Made by a program: the position numbers and the translations under genes | Shown: positions 21,457 to 33,639 of the stretch, one piece after another | Layout: each line of letters opens with the position of its first letter | Position numbering within the stretch: position 1 is the first letter of the stretch | Assembly: GCA_028274465.1 (NCBI GenBank) | Contig: CM051457.1 | Location: forward strand, 55,526,425-55,590,424 | DNA from: Plantago ovata | Taxonomy: Eukaryota > Streptophyta > Magnoliopsida > Lamiales > Plantaginaceae | Length of the DNA: 64,000 nt | Direction: 5' to 3' | The notes under the pieces: generated by a model | Seen by the model: only the letters and a program-made list of their open reading frames with translations | The model's database searches: none | What the model was told of the DNA's origin: nothing

Positions 21457-22837
21457 TGATGAACGTGTATTTTACACTTTCATTCGAGTCTTTTTTCACC
21501 TACTTAGCTATCCTCTATGATAATTTAGCTATATTTTAGTGCATTTTATTAGAATAGTGTCACATTTCCCTTTTCTTTGCATTTTTCAGATTTTAGGTAA
21601 AAATCGTGATTTTCCGGGCAATTATATTGAAGAGGTGGAAGATTTGATGTTTCGTAGCCATCCGTGTTGTATCTAGAAGGTTCCGGACGAGATTTGAGGT
21701 CTAGGGGTCGAGTTTCAAGGCTAAAAGGTCACTAGAAGGCAAAATTCGAGTCCAAAAAGGAAATCAAGTCATGAAAATGCGTCCACCGCCACTGGAGCTC
21801 CCGGGTGGTTCGCCCGGTATATGGGGCAGTTCGCCCCACGCCAGGCGGTTCGCCCGGCGTCTAGGGCGGTTTGCCCCACGTCTTCCGAACTCCTATATAT
21901 AGTTTCGCCTTGTGAGGTGTTATCTCAACAACTGTTTCCGAATGCAATCAGGAAAAGGTAATTGTCTCCGTTAGGAAATCAATTCCTATTCGAATTCTTT
22001 TAGGTTTAGCTGCAAATTCAAGGCTATATAAAGGGGTGGTTATTGCATGCTCATAACCAGATCAGGAGACATATTCAACACTCCTGTTTCTACGTTTTGA
22101 AGACCTTTTGACATTAGTTTTAGAGACGAATTCTCCAGAGCCTGTTCTGGGAATTCTTAGCATAGGAGACTCTTTTTCTTATCAATTTGGAGGATTAAGC
22201 ATAGCAATTGGACCTCGTTGTTTATCAATTCTTGCTTGTGAGCTAGCAATTCTTCGGAGATTGACAACCTTCGTCGGTAACATTGTATCTCACGATTTTT
22301 TTATTTATATTTATTTCTTTCAACATGTTTTCATTCAATCTTGCTTTGATTCTTGTTGATTGCAATCTATCTATGAGTAGCTAAATCTATCGTTGGTGAT
22401 AGTATGTGATTTCTTAACTAGGGTTCTTAATTATGCATGATTGGCTGTAACGCGATTCAGACTTGACTTATTGCTTTATTTCTTTGATCTATCTAAGCCC
22501 TCTATCTTCGTAGTGTTGAATTGAACGGAACACATTGGACAATTCATGATCTTAGATCTCTATGCAAACTTTCAAGTACTTCATGCATGATTATTAACCT
22601 GATGCTTTGAATGATCATACTATCACTAACTTCCATTATTATTGATAAGAAAATCTGTGCTAAGTCGTTTATTGAGTTTATAGTTTATGTTAAATTAGAT
22701 AAAGCTAGTTATAGTCCTTAGAGATCGACACTCGAGTTACTTTACTGCTACACTACGGTTTTCGTTGTAGTTGTGAATTTCCTTTGGCTAAAAACTAATT
22801 TATTTGATTAATTGAGTCTGACAAATTCGGTTCATCA
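21457..22837 (+). repeat. 3' LTR of element C
   Basis: The LTR is 1381 bp, starts TGATGAACGTG directly after GGTTTGGGGAGTT, and ends GGTTCATCA before the duplicated GTGCA. Its palindrome cluster (21795-21890) carries more motif copies than the 5' LTR. Confidence 0.92.
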
Positions 22838-24114
22838 GTGCATATCCTTGGTTGTTTCGGAACCCTCTTCTCCAAAATCCACCACGAGGATTCCTACCAC
22901 TTGACCATACCTAGCTTCTTGAACTCCAAATTCTGCAGCAAAGGCCTCCTCGTCGCTTCCTTGAACCCAATTGCCACCATCGTGTGCAAGCTCCGACCTA
23001 CACATATGAGCCCCATGCCCATAGTTCTTACAAATCCGGCAAATCTCATCAGAAACGGATGTTCCAACTGAGCTCTTGAGAACTTGCTTCAGCTCATTGG
23101 TGAAGCACTCAAATCGATCCCCACTTGCTCCATACAGTGGAACCTCCTGATTGGGTGGAGCGTCGCGCCTCCTAACCACTGCTCTTGGATCCTTGAATTG
23201 AGATCCCTTAGCAAGCCTTTCGAAAACCACCCAAACAGCCTCCGCGGTTTCTTCCCAAATATTACCACGACACTGGAAATCCACCACTTGCTGATTCTCA
23301 AAAGTGAGTCCATAGTAGAAGTGTTGGACAAGATCCGAAAGCTCAAAACCATGGTGTGGACACTTGTCCAAGAGGTTGTTGAACCTCTCAAACGCGGTGT
23401 AGATCGTCTCGTCATAGTCTTGTTTGAAACCAGTGATTGAGCCTTAAGCGCGGTAGTCAATGTGTGAGGGAAGTATTTCTCCATAAAGACCGAAAAGACC
23501 TTTTCCCAAGTGTTAAGCGAACCGGCTTCCAGAGAACCTAACCATGCCTTGGCTTTATCGCCAAGTCCCATCGCAAAAACCTTCATTCTCAGCTCGTCAT
23601 CCGTCACCTCCGTGCCCGGTCTTGGGAGTTGGTTGACGAAATCATCGATATCATGCAAATACCCTATCACGTCTTCCCTAGCCAAGCCATAGAACCTCGG
23701 GAGTTGCTGGAACATGTGGTTTTTGATTTCCAAGTCATGAGTCGTAGGCGAAAGGACAATCGCTGGACCCTTCATTCGTTCCTTGTTGGGTTGAACCCAT
23801 GATTTCAACAGTGGACGAGCCATCACGGGATCTTCAAAGAGTGCTCGAAGATATTCAGAGAAATCGATTTCCTCTATGTCACCTTGAGCGAGATTCCGCC
23901 TTCTTTGATGGTAAACCCTGTCAATTTCTTCGATAGGTTCAGCAAGAGGTATTCCACTGATCGCGTACGTTGCATACACTATTTGTAACAATAATGGAAA
24001 GAGTATCCAAAGAGAGAAAATTAACTAAACTTAATAAATCTTGGAATTGAATGTTGAAAATATAAATAAGCTAAAGAGCAAAAAGGAGTATAGTCCCCGG
24101 CAACGGCGCCAATT

Positions 24115-25304
24115 TGATGAACGAGATTGTCAGACTCAATTAATCAAATAAATTTGTTTTTAGCCAAAGGCAACTCACAACTACAACGAAAACCAAGGCA
24201 CGTAGTGTAGAAGTAAGATAACCTCGAGTGTCGATCTCTAAGGACTATAACTAGCTTTATCTAATTTAACTTAAACTATAAATCAGGAATCAAGCAAAGC
24301 ATAGATTTTTCTTATCAATATAATGGAAGTTAATGATAGTATGGTCATTCAAAGCAACGGGTAATAATCATGCATGAAGTACTTGAAGTTTGTATAGAAA
24401 TCTATGATCGTGAATTTTCCTATGTGTTCCTTTCAATTCAACACTACGAAGATAGATGGCTTAGATAGATCAAAGAAAAAAAATAATAAATCAAGTCTTA
24501 AACGCGCGAAGCCACTCATGCATAATTAAGAACCCTAGCTAAGAAATCACATACTATCACCAACGATAGATTTAGCTACTCATAGATAAATTGCAATCAA
24601 CAAGAATCAAAGCAAGATTGAATGAAAACATGTTGAATGAAATAAATAGAAGCAGAAAAATCGTGAGATACAAGTTACCAACGAAGGTTGTCAATCTCCG
24701 ATGAATTGCTAACTCAGAAGTAAGAATTGAGAATCAAAGATGTCCAATATCTATGCTTAAGCTTCCAAATCAATAAGAACAAGAGTCTTCTATGCTAATA
24801 ATTCCCAGAACAGGCTCTGGAGAATTTGTCTCTCAAAATAAGGTGAAAAGGTATGAAAACTGTAGAAAATAGGCGAAACTATATATAGGCTACGAAACCT
24901 CCCGGGTGAACCGCCCCCGATGCCAGGCGAATCGCCCAGCATCACGGGCGAACCGCCCGGGACCGGCATAGTCGGTGGACAGCGAGTTTTTGAGTTGGTT
25001 TCCTTTTTGGACTCGATTTTGCCTTCTAGTGACCTTTAAGCCTTGAAACTCGTCCCCTAGGCCTCAAATCTCATCCGGAACCTTCTAGATATACCACGAA
25101 TGTCCTCGAAACACCAAAACTTCGTCCTCTTCATCAATATTGCGCATAAAAATACGTTTTTCACCTAAAACCTGAAATATGCAAAGAAAAGGGAAACGTG
25201 ACACTATTCTAATAAAATGCACTAAAATATAAGCTAAATTAACCTAGAGGATAGCTAAATTGGTGAAAAAGACTCGAATGAATGTGTAAACTACACGTTC
25301 ATCA
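24115..25304 (-). repeat. 5' LTR of element B
   Basis: The LTR is 1190 bp on the minus strand. The primer site lies at its inner end (complement of CCCCGGCAACGGCGCCA at about 24096-24112). The outer end abuts the duplicated AATCG. The palindrome cluster is at 24895-24965 with a TATA-like ACTATATATAGG near 24880. Confidence 0.92.
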
Positions 25305-25309
25305 AATCG

Positions 25310-27750
25310 CACCGTAAAAGAAGCTGATAGAACAATGCTTGCTGACACTGAAATAAGTGAAGCTTATTGGGTTGAAGCGATTAATACCGCCTGTTACACT
25401 CAAAATAGATGTCTGATTACTAAGGAATACAACAAAAATCCTTATGAGTTATTTGTTGGAAGACCTCCTAACATCACCCATCTAAGAGTATTTGGTTGTA
25501 AATGTTTTGTTTTTAACAACGGTAGAGAATACCTAAGAACATTTCAACCAAAGGCAGACGAAGCAATATTTCTTGGTTATTCCTTGCATAGTAAAGCTTA
25601 TAGAGTTTACAACAAAAAGGCACAAAAGATCGAAGAATCAGTGCATGTTGTATTCTACGAAAAGTCACAAGGAGTGCCTGCTGAAGAAGAAATATCAGAT
25701 TGTATGAAGAAGCTACTCATACATGAGAAAAGAACTGAATCTGATGCTAGGCAAGTCAAGTCAATTGAACTAAATGATGATTCTGACAATGACTCTCCTC
25801 CCCCAAGTCATGACAAGATAAATATAGTTCATGACAAAGAATTTCCAGCAAAAGATGCAGTTGCTCCGGATGTTGCTGAAACTATGCAACTTCCTGTGCC
25901 TGCTGATGAGTTACCACAATCTAGCAATGCTGAACAAGCAGTTGCTGATGAACCGATCTCAGCAGAGACACAACAAAATACCAGTAGTACTGAGCAAGTA
26001 CATGCTGAAGAGTCACATGCCGATGAGCAAATTTATCCAGATCCAAAGAGCAGAAAACCTGTTAATAAATGTATTAGAGATCATCCCTCTACGGATATGA
26101 TTGGTGATATTAACAAACGCCAAGTGACTAGATCCAAAGTATCTGCTACTCATGGACTTGCTGAAGAAGCAAATGTCGTAGAAGTAGAAGCTTTGTTCTC
26201 TTGCTTTGTTTAAGAAATTGAACCCAAGACCATAGAAGAAGCTCTAAAGCATTCTGAATGGATCAAGGTAATGCAAGAAGAACTGGATCAATTTGAAAGG
26301 AACAAAGTCTGGAAACTTGTACCTCTTGCTGAAGGCAAGAAAGCTATTGGTACAAAGTGGGTGTTCAGAAACAAGCTGAGTGAGTCTGGTGAAGTAACTA
26401 GGAACAAAGCACGTTTAGTTGCTCAAGGTTACTGTCAGACTGAAGGATTGGACTATGATGAGTCTTATGCACCAGTTGCAAGATTGGATGCAATTATACT
26501 TTTCTTGGCCTTTGCTGCTCACAATGACTTCATTGTTTATCAAATGGATGTTAAAAGTGCATTCTTAAGTGGTGAACTTGCTGAAGAAGTCTACTTGGAA
26601 CAGCCCTTGGCATTGAACTTCCCTCAGAAACCAAGATGGTCTACAAGCTTCAGAAAGCTGTATATGGTCTAAAGCAAGCACCAAGAGCTTGGTATGATAC
26701 CTTAGCTAAGTTCTTGCTGGATAATGGTTTCAAGAAAGGTGAAGTTGACAAAACTTTGTTTACCATGAACCATGATGGTAAAATACTCTTAGTTCAGATT
26801 TATGTGGATGACATAATATTTGGATCTAAGGACAAGCAACTTTGTGATGATTTTGCCAAACTCATGACAAACAAATTTGAAATGAGTATGATGGGTAAAT
26901 TGAATTATTTCCTAGGATTGCAATTCAAGCAACTCAAGGATGGAATATTCATAAATCAAGCAAAGTATGCGAATGAAATGCTCATAAAGTTTAGGATCAA
27001 AGAGGAAGAAAAACCTGAAAAGATCCCTATGAGTGTTGTACCAAATTGGGTTATACTAAAGAAGATAAATGTGTTGAAGAACACAAGTATAGGAAGCTCA
27101 TTGGTTCCTTGTTGTATTTAACAACAAGTAGATCTGACATTCAGTATGCTGTTTGTGTGTGTGCAGGATTCCAATCTGATCCAAGAGAATCAAACTACAA
27201 AAAGGCACGTAAGATACTGAAATATGTCAAAGGTACAGTCAATGTTGGATTTTGGTATCCTAAAGATTCTGGACTTGAATTGGTTGGTTATTCTGATGCT
27301 GATCATGGAGGATCAACTCTTGATAGAAAAAGTACTTCTGGAACTTGTTAGTTTCTAGGTACTAGATTAATATCATGGTTCAACATGAAGCAAACCTGTG
27401 TTGCCAATTCATCTACTGAATATGAGTACATTGCGGCTGGTTGTTGCACAGCTCAAATCCTATGGATTCAACAACAATTGAGAGATTATGGTATTTCTGC
27501 AAAGAAAACACCAATCTTTTGTGATAATACAAGTGCTATTGCTATCACGCAAAATCCTAAGTTCCACTCAAGGACAAAGCACATTGATATTAGACATCAT
27601 TTCCTTAGAGATCATGTGGAAAAAGGAGACATTGAGATTGTAAAAGTAGGTACTGATGATCAACTTGCTGACATCTTTACCAAGCCCCTACCAGATAATA
27701 GATTCGCAATGCTAAGGTATAACCTTGGATTGATTGAATTACCTCAATAG
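25310..27750 (+). pseudogene. C-terminal integrase, RT and RNase H region of Copia element D
   Basis: This continues D on the far side of element B. Integrase features come first (AYWVEAINTACYTQNR, then a LRVFGCKCFV motif), then an acidic variable linker. RT follows ([20 protein letters not shown], the YVDDIIFG active-site block at about 26801-26824). RNase H comes last (YSDADHGG, NSSTEYEYIAAGCC, SRTKHIDIRHHF), ending DIFTKPLPDNRF. The order and motifs are those of Ty1/copia Pol. The region is broken, with a few breaks. Confidence 0.85.
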
Positions 27751-27769
27751 TAAGGTATACAATTGGCAG

Positions 27770-28125
27770 ATTGCTGAAACAGGCATTTAGCAAGCCAAAG
27801 TATGCTTACTTGAATAAAAGCACCTTCCACTGATTTCTTCTAAAAAGAAATGATAGTTCACTACATGATTGCTGAAACAGTAATTCCTTCAAAATGGGTA
27901 TTTGTTAGGAAACTTGATCACTTGCTGAGACGGGCACTCAGTAAGAGAAAAACCTTAAGGATTGCTGAAATGGGCATTCAGACAATCAAAGATACTGAAA
28001 CAGGTATTCAAGTATCAAAGGAAAATTCTGAGACGGGAACTCAACAAAGAGCAAACACACTTCTCGGATTTTACCAAAGGATATCTCAAGACAAACAGAA
28101 TTTACTGAGACGGGAACTCAGAAAT
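27770..28125 (+). repeat. Degenerate short repeats after pol of element D
   Basis: About seven imperfect copies of a CTGARACRGGMAYTCA-like motif are spaced 30-70 bp apart. No clear protein continues here. The array lies between the RNase H region and a purine-rich tract. Confidence 0.65.
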
Positions 28126-28620
28126 GTCTTTTAATTTAAGGAAATATGAGATATTTGATTAAGGGGGAACTTTCAGCAAAATAACAAGGCTTGTTACCCA
28201 AATTCGCTGAAAAGATTCTTGTTTACTTCAGCAAGCAATCAAATCCCGTAAATCTAGGTAAAATCAATTTGTGACGTTAATCGTGGCATAGATAAACTCG
28301 TTGTTAATCATGACATGAAATACAATCTTGGCCATTGATTTAAAGTAGTTTTTGATCTGACGGTTAATATTACAAAGAGAAAGTGTGCTCTGACGGTTTT
28401 TGTTAGTGGACCATTATGCATTTAATGTAAAGGCTCCACTAACGCTGTTGAATCTCTGATTTACCCTTGCTGAGAACTCACAACCGTTTGAGCTTCTTGC
28501 ACACCAGAGATACTATATAACAAAGAGTTAGAGAAAGACAAAATTCTTTAACTCACATTTCCTTTCTCTGCAAATTTTATAGTCTGTAGCCTGAATTCAC
28601 TGTACCTCCGGTCAAAAAGC
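28126..28620 (+). promoter_or_regulatory. Purine tract and TATA-like region before the env-like region of D
   Basis: TTAAGGGGGAAC at about 28159-28170 resembles a Copia polypurine tract. A TATA-like ACTATATAAC lies near 28511. Between them is an inverted repeat with arms GTTAGTGGA (about 28404) and TCCACTAAC (about 28434). The stretch does not match the partial D LTR, so I read it as an internal region leading to the env-like frame. No gene is seen in it. Confidence 0.4.
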
Positions 28621-29885
28621 AAGTTAATCTTTTTCGTACACTTCTACCGCTATATAAGAAATAGCCCCAAAGAGACAGTCCTCCAAGACCTCAAAACCAT
28701 CAAAGGCTGATAGTGCTGGAAAAAGCACTGCTCCGGCTGTAACTCCGGCAACCAACACAGTGAAAATTGTGTTCAAGAACGGCCGAATAACGGAGAGACC
28801 CATGCCGCCTGCATTTCTTGACACTGCAAAGTGTGAGCAGATGATGCAATGGGTCGGATTTGCCAAAGAGAAGTATATAAGATACTTCTATGAACAAGAA
28901 TTAGATAGAGAAAATGAAGAGGCACTGGACTTGATAAAACAATAAGGCCTTCTTTTCTTCATAACTGCTCGCCCTAAGAAAGTGAGTATGTTAGATGCCA
29001 TGGAATTCTACAACAATGTAGAAATCCAAACTCTGACTGATGGACAATTTCTACCACAGTTCAAGGTGTGCAAATCATCCTGAAATGGATTGATTTGGCC
29101 AACATCTTTCAGATTCCAACTACTGGAACTGAAGATGACATCACTGCCACTGATGAAGAAATTGAAGCCTTCTACAGTGATGTCAGAAACGAAAGAATGA
29201 AGAAAGGAGAGATTGCTCCCGTGACTTGGACAAAGCACGTTAAGAGGAAGCATCTGTGCCATTCACTTGGTCTAGTAGCTTTGGTACTCATCAAAGTTCT
29301 AGACTCCCAAGTTGGAGGAATTGACCAAGTAGGCTTGAGAAGGTGGCAGCTGCTGATGCATATACATGAGAACAAAACTGAGCTCAACTGGGCAAAGTAC
29401 ATTTTCAACAGACTTGTTGATTGTGTTACTAAATTTAAGGTCAAGGTTGAAGACAACAAGGTCTCACCTACCTTCCCAGTCATGTATATGCTATATTCTT
29501 GAACACTTCAGGATTCAGCTAAGAAACCCATTGCCGATTAAGAAATCAGTATGCAATGTGGGAAGAGCCTTCTACAAGAAAAATGGACCTAAGCTTGCTG
29601 ACAAGAAATCAAAGAAGACAACAGCTGCAAATGTTGTCAGCACAGGTCAGCAAGAAAGGTATACAACAGCTGCAGATGTTGTCACCACCAATCAGCACGA
29701 CAAGATTCCAACAGCTGCAAATGTTGTTGATGAAACTGTTGTAGATGGTGATCAAAAAGATAAGTGTACAACAACCGTTGCTGAAAATGCAACTACTGCA
29801 GATGCTGCTGCTGAAAAGAAACTGGAGAAATCCAAGAAGAAAAAGAGGAAAGCTGATGATGACACTCAAACTGCAGCGTCATCAG
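28620..29885 (+). pseudogene. Env-like (third ORF) region of Copia element D
   Basis: The reading regions after pol contain a Lys/Ala/Thr-rich start, then VFKNGRITERPMPPAFLD, an EALDLIKQ-type helix, and a globular section with HVKRKHLCHSLGL and WQLLMHIHENKT. A tail of degenerate TTAANVV-type repeats and a Lys-rich stretch follow. A third ORF here is characteristic of SIRE/Maximus elements and is called env-like in that lineage. I see no convincing signal peptide or transmembrane pair. It is broken with a few breaks and is interrupted at its end by element F. Confidence 0.55.
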
Positions 29886-31085
29886 TGATGAACTTGTATT
29901 TTACACTTCCATTCGAGTTTTTTTCCACCAATTTAACTATCCTCTATGTTAATTTAGCTATATTTTAGTGCATTTTATTAGAATAGTGTCACGTTTCCCT
30001 TTAGTTTGCATTTTACAGGTTTTGGGTGAAAAACGTGGTTTTTCGGGCAAGTATATTGAAGGGAACGAAGAATTGGTGTTCCGGGGACATTTTTGGAGTA
30101 TCTAGAAGATTCCGGATAGGATTTGAAGTCTAGGGGTGGAGTCTGAAGGCTAAAAGGTCACTAGAAGGCTAAAACCGAGTCCGAAAAGGAAATGAAATCC
30201 AAAAACGCGTCGAAAACGCGTAAATGGCCGACTGGACCTCCCGGGCGATTCGCCCGGGACATGGGGCGGTTCGCGCCACACCAGGCGATTCGCCCGGTGT
30301 GTGGGGCGACTCGCCCCACACCTTCCGAACCCCTTTATATAGTTGCTCAGTTTTCTCCGTTTTTCATACTTTCTCAGACCTTTTTTCACACCTTTCTCAT
30401 TAGTTTTAGGTAGGAATTCTCCAGAGCCTGTTCTGGGGATTCTTAGCATAGGAGATACTTTTTCTTATCGTTTTGGAGATTGTGAGATCGTGATTCTTCG
30501 GAGATTGACAACCTTCGGTAACATTGTATCTCAGATTTTTCTACTTTATATTTATTTATCTTTCAACATGTTTTCATTCAATCTTACTATGATTTCTGTT
30601 GATTGCATGACATCCATGAGTAGCTAAATTTATCGTTGGTGATAGTATGTGATTTCTTAGCGAAGGGTTAATAATTATGCTGATGGCGGTAAAGCGAATC
30701 GGACTTTGAGTTATTGCTTTATTTCTTTGATCTATCTAAGCCCTCTATCTTCGTAGTGTTGAATAATAACGGAACACATTGGACAATTCATGATCAAAGA
30801 TCTCTATGCAAAACGATCGGGTACTTCATGCATGATTATTAACCTCCTATGCTTTGAATGATCATACTATCACTAACTTCCATTATCTGATAAGAAAAAC
30901 CTGTGCTAAGTCGTCTGTTGATTTTATAGTTTAAGTTAGATTAGATAAAGCTAGTATAGTCCTTAGAGATCGACACTCGAGGTTATTTTACTGCTACACT
31001 ACGGTTTTCGTTGTAGTTGTGAATTGCCTTTGGCTAAATACAAATTTATTTGATTAATTAGAATCTGACAAATTCCGGTTCATCA
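29886..31085 (+). repeat. 5' LTR of element F
   Basis: The LTR is 1200 bp, from TGATGAACTTG to CGGTTCATCA, with the tRNA-Asp type primer site at 31089-31106. The palindrome cluster is at 30240-30325, followed by TTTATATAG near 30333. It has no partner LTR in the window. Confidence 0.9.
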
Positions 31086-31208
31086 AATTGGCGCCGTTGC
31101 CGGGGACTATACTCCTTTTTTCTGTTTATCTTATTTATATTTTCAGCATTCAATTCCTAGTTTTAGTTGTTTTTATTTTTTCTATTTAATCTCTCTGATA
31201 CTCCTTTC

Positions 31209-33387
31209 TTAGCTTGTTACAGATAGTGTATGCGCAGTACACGATCTAGAGGAACACCGCTTGCTGAATCAATAGCTGAAATCGACAGAGTCTACCACCA
31301 GAGAAGGCGACTACTTTGACGATGTGAACTAGAGGAAATAGAGGATACCGATTTCTCTGAATCTCAACACAGTCTTTTCAAGGAAATCGACGGAATGGCA
31401 GAAGCTAGACCACTGAAAGCATGGGTTCAACCCTCCAAGGATCGTATGAGGGGACCGGCGATTGTTCTTTCGTCTGCAACTCGAGATCTGGAAATCAAGA
31501 ACCACGCGTTCCAACAACTTCCGAGGTTCTATGGCTTAGCAAGGGAAGATGTGATGGGGTACTTGCACGATATCGATGATTTCGTCAACCAACTCCCACG
31601 ACCCGGAGCTGAAATAACAACAGATAAGTTGAGGATGAAGGTTTTTGCTATGGGGCTTGGCGACAGAGCCAAGTCATGGTTGAGTTCTCTACCGGCGGGC
31701 TCGCTGGACACTTGGGAAAAGGTTTTTTCAGCTTTCATGGAGAAATACTTCCCTCACACCTTGACTACCGCGCTTAAGGCGCAAATCACTAGGTTCAAAC
31801 AAAACTATGATGAGACCATCTACACCGCGTTTGAGAGGTTCCAAGACCTCATGAACAAGTGCCCTCACCACGGCTTTGAGCTTTCGGATCTAGTCCAACA
31901 CTTCTACAATGGACTAACCTTCGAGAACTAACAAGTGGTGGATTTCCAATGCCATGGCAATATTTGGGAGGAAACCGCGGAAGCCGTCTGGGCGGTTTTC
32001 GAAAGGCTTGCTAAGGGTTCGCAATTCAAGGATCCAAGAGCAATGGTTAGGAGACGTGGACCTGAAGCTCCACCTACTCAGGAGGCCCCTATGTATGGGG
32101 GGAATGGGGATCGATTCGAGTGCTTTACCAACGAGTTGAAACAAGTCCTCAAGAACTCCGCAGGAACAGCTATGTCAAACGAAGTTTGACGAATATGCAA
32201 GAACTATGGGCATGGAGCTCATATGTGTAGATCGGAGCTTGCATATGATGATGGCAATTGTGTTCAAGGAGGCGAAGAGGAAGCCTTTGCTACGGAATTT
32301 GGTACTCAAGAAGCTAGCTACGGACAAGATGGTAGGAATCCTCGAGGTGGATTTTGGAGAAGAGGATTCCGGAACAATCAAGGATACGCACCGGATAGCC
32401 AAACTTATGGCCCTAACCAAGACCGCAGTAGGCTTAACTATGGTAATGATCACTGCGAAAATCCCGCTCCGAAAGAGCAACCGAAGTCGAAGACAGCTCT
32501 ACTCATGGAGAACTTGCAAAAGATGGTTGGTCACACCCAAAGTTTTCTTAAGCGTTATGAAGAAGATTCGGAGAAGACTAGGGCGAGGCTTGATCGATTG
32601 GAAGAGAGCACAAGGCTTGCCCATCAAAAGATGCAAGAGTTGATTGACCGAGGAGCAAGTAGGGAGCAAGGGAAGATGCCTAGCAACACTGAGAAGTCGA
32701 TGTCCATTACCTTGGTGGGTGATCTTCCTGTTGAAATCACCATCAAGAAGGTTGCTAAGTGCGAGCATTGCAAGTATGAAGAACCCCCACTAGCCTAGGA
32801 AGAAGAGAAGGACCTTGGTTCTGATGAGACTGAAGAGGAGCAAGAGGATCCCGAGCCAATCCCTCAAAGTTTCGATGTTAAGGTCGGGATTGGTGAACTT
32901 GAAGATGTTCGTGCTACACTAGATACGGGATCTTACTCTAATGTGATCCCAATGAATGTGTTTGAGAAGTAGCCTTGGAAAACTATCTGAACATAAGGCT
33001 ATTATGCAATTGGCGGATGGATCCTTTGTGAGACCCGAAGGCGTTGTGAAGAACGTATTGGTTAAGATTGGTGAAGCTTCTGTGTACACCAACTTTGTAG
33101 TTATGCCAGAGTCTACAACTGGGATGGGGGATGTTGTTCTCTTGGGGCGACCGTTCTTGACCAAGCTACGCTCCGTGATAGACATCTACCAAAGAACTTG
33201 CACCATTGAGGTGGATGGCAAGCAACATGTGTTCCGAGCCATATCTGATCCAAATATTCATTTCAATGCTTCTCACACTGTTAACTATTTTGGTCTTGCT
33301 GTCTATGTTCATTCTCATTCACAGGTTCGTGGCATGAGGAGGAGATCCATGAAGGGGAAGTCTAGTACCCTCAAGAAGAAGAGCTAG
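31209..33387 (+). pseudogene. First gag-protease region of element F
   Basis: The domain content matches element A: the FYGLAREDV gag core, FMEKYFPHT, KCPHHGFEL, a zinc-knuckle region near 32190-32230, a charged helix with LDRLEESTRLAHQKM, and a protease region with LDTGSYSN and VVLLGRPFLTKL. Its N-terminal stretch has a counterpart in B (Arg-rich DRVYHQRR). It is broken, with several breaks. Confidence 0.8.
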
Positions 33388-33639
33388 AGCAAGAAGAAGT
33401 CGAGTCTAAGACTATAAACAATGGCGCTATCCGGGAGGCAACCCGGAGTTTTTATCGCTTTTTTACCGCTTTATTGCATGCATTCATTCATTGAACAATT
33501 TGCTTTTCTTGTGTGAATTTGTTCGTCTATGCGTCGTTTGTGCTTATGTTTATGTTTGAGTGAAATTTTTCAAATGGTTTTATGAGTAAAATGATTTTCG
33601 GGGATAAAAAACCACGTGTTTTCGAAAAATTCGTCTCCC

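Larger units (their letters stand above)
16990..22837 (+). mobile_element. Athila-related non-autonomous element C
   Basis: The element is flanked by GTGCA (16985-16989 and 22838-22842) and sits in the gag of B. It has LTRs 16990-18336 and 21457-22837, a tRNA-Asp type primer site at about 18340-18357, one open 302-codon gag-like frame, and a 1.9-kb 3' noncoding region ending in a polypurine tract. It looks structurally whole, but has no protease, RT, integrase or ORF2. The LTRs differ by about 2% in a by-eye sample, so C is younger than its host B. Confidence 0.92.
15989..23991 (-). pseudogene. gag-protease region of element B, split by element C
   Basis: The N-terminal part lies at about 22843-23991 and the C-terminal part at 15989-16984, with element C and its GTGCA duplication between. 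The N-terminal half has the same Athila-type gag core as A (FYGLAREDV, FMEKYFPHT, KCPHHGFEL, CRICKNYGHGAHMC). The C-terminal half has the protease region with DTGSYSNVLP and VVLLGRTFLTKL. It carries a few breaks in addition to the insertion of C. Confidence 0.8.
5218..25304 (-). mobile_element. Athila-like Ty3/gypsy element B (minus), hosting A and C
   Basis: The element is flanked by the 5-bp duplication AATCG (5213-5217 and 25305-25309), which proves a real insertion into Copia D. Read on the minus strand it runs 5' LTR (25304-24115), tRNA-Asp type primer site, gag-protease, CG-rich palindrome cluster, leader with intron, ORF2, 3' noncoding region, polypurine tract and 3' LTR (12490-5218). 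Element C is inserted in gag and element A in the 3' LTR. Both LTRs are 1190 bp once A is removed. A by-eye sample of about 240 positions shows about 5% LTR difference, so B is older than its guests. No RT or integrase is present. Gag-protease carries a few breaks, while ORF2 looks whole. Confidence 0.9.
1075..29885 (+). mobile_element. Ty1/copia SIRE/Maximus-like element D, split by element B
   Basis: The left part (1075-5217) holds a partial 5' LTR, primer site, gag, protease and the front of integrase. The right part (25310-29885) holds the rest of integrase, RT, RNase H, a repeat-rich tail and an env-like region. The split is caused by element B, with AATCG repeated on both sides. An env-like reading region after pol is typical of the SIRE/Maximus lineage, and the integrase and RT sequences read as that lineage; the clade call is by pattern recognition. 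Element F lies at 29886, so D's 3' LTR is not seen in place. D is old and broken, with many breaks across its reading regions. Confidence 0.8.

Noticed and set aside
27770-28125. CRISPR-like array
   Set aside because: The repeats are degenerate with irregular spacing in a plant retroelement; there are no cas genes and this is not a prokaryotic genome.
28159-28170. Purine tract taken as the start of D's 3' LTR
   Set aside because: The following sequence does not match D's LTR or E's LTR and leads into an env-like reading region instead.
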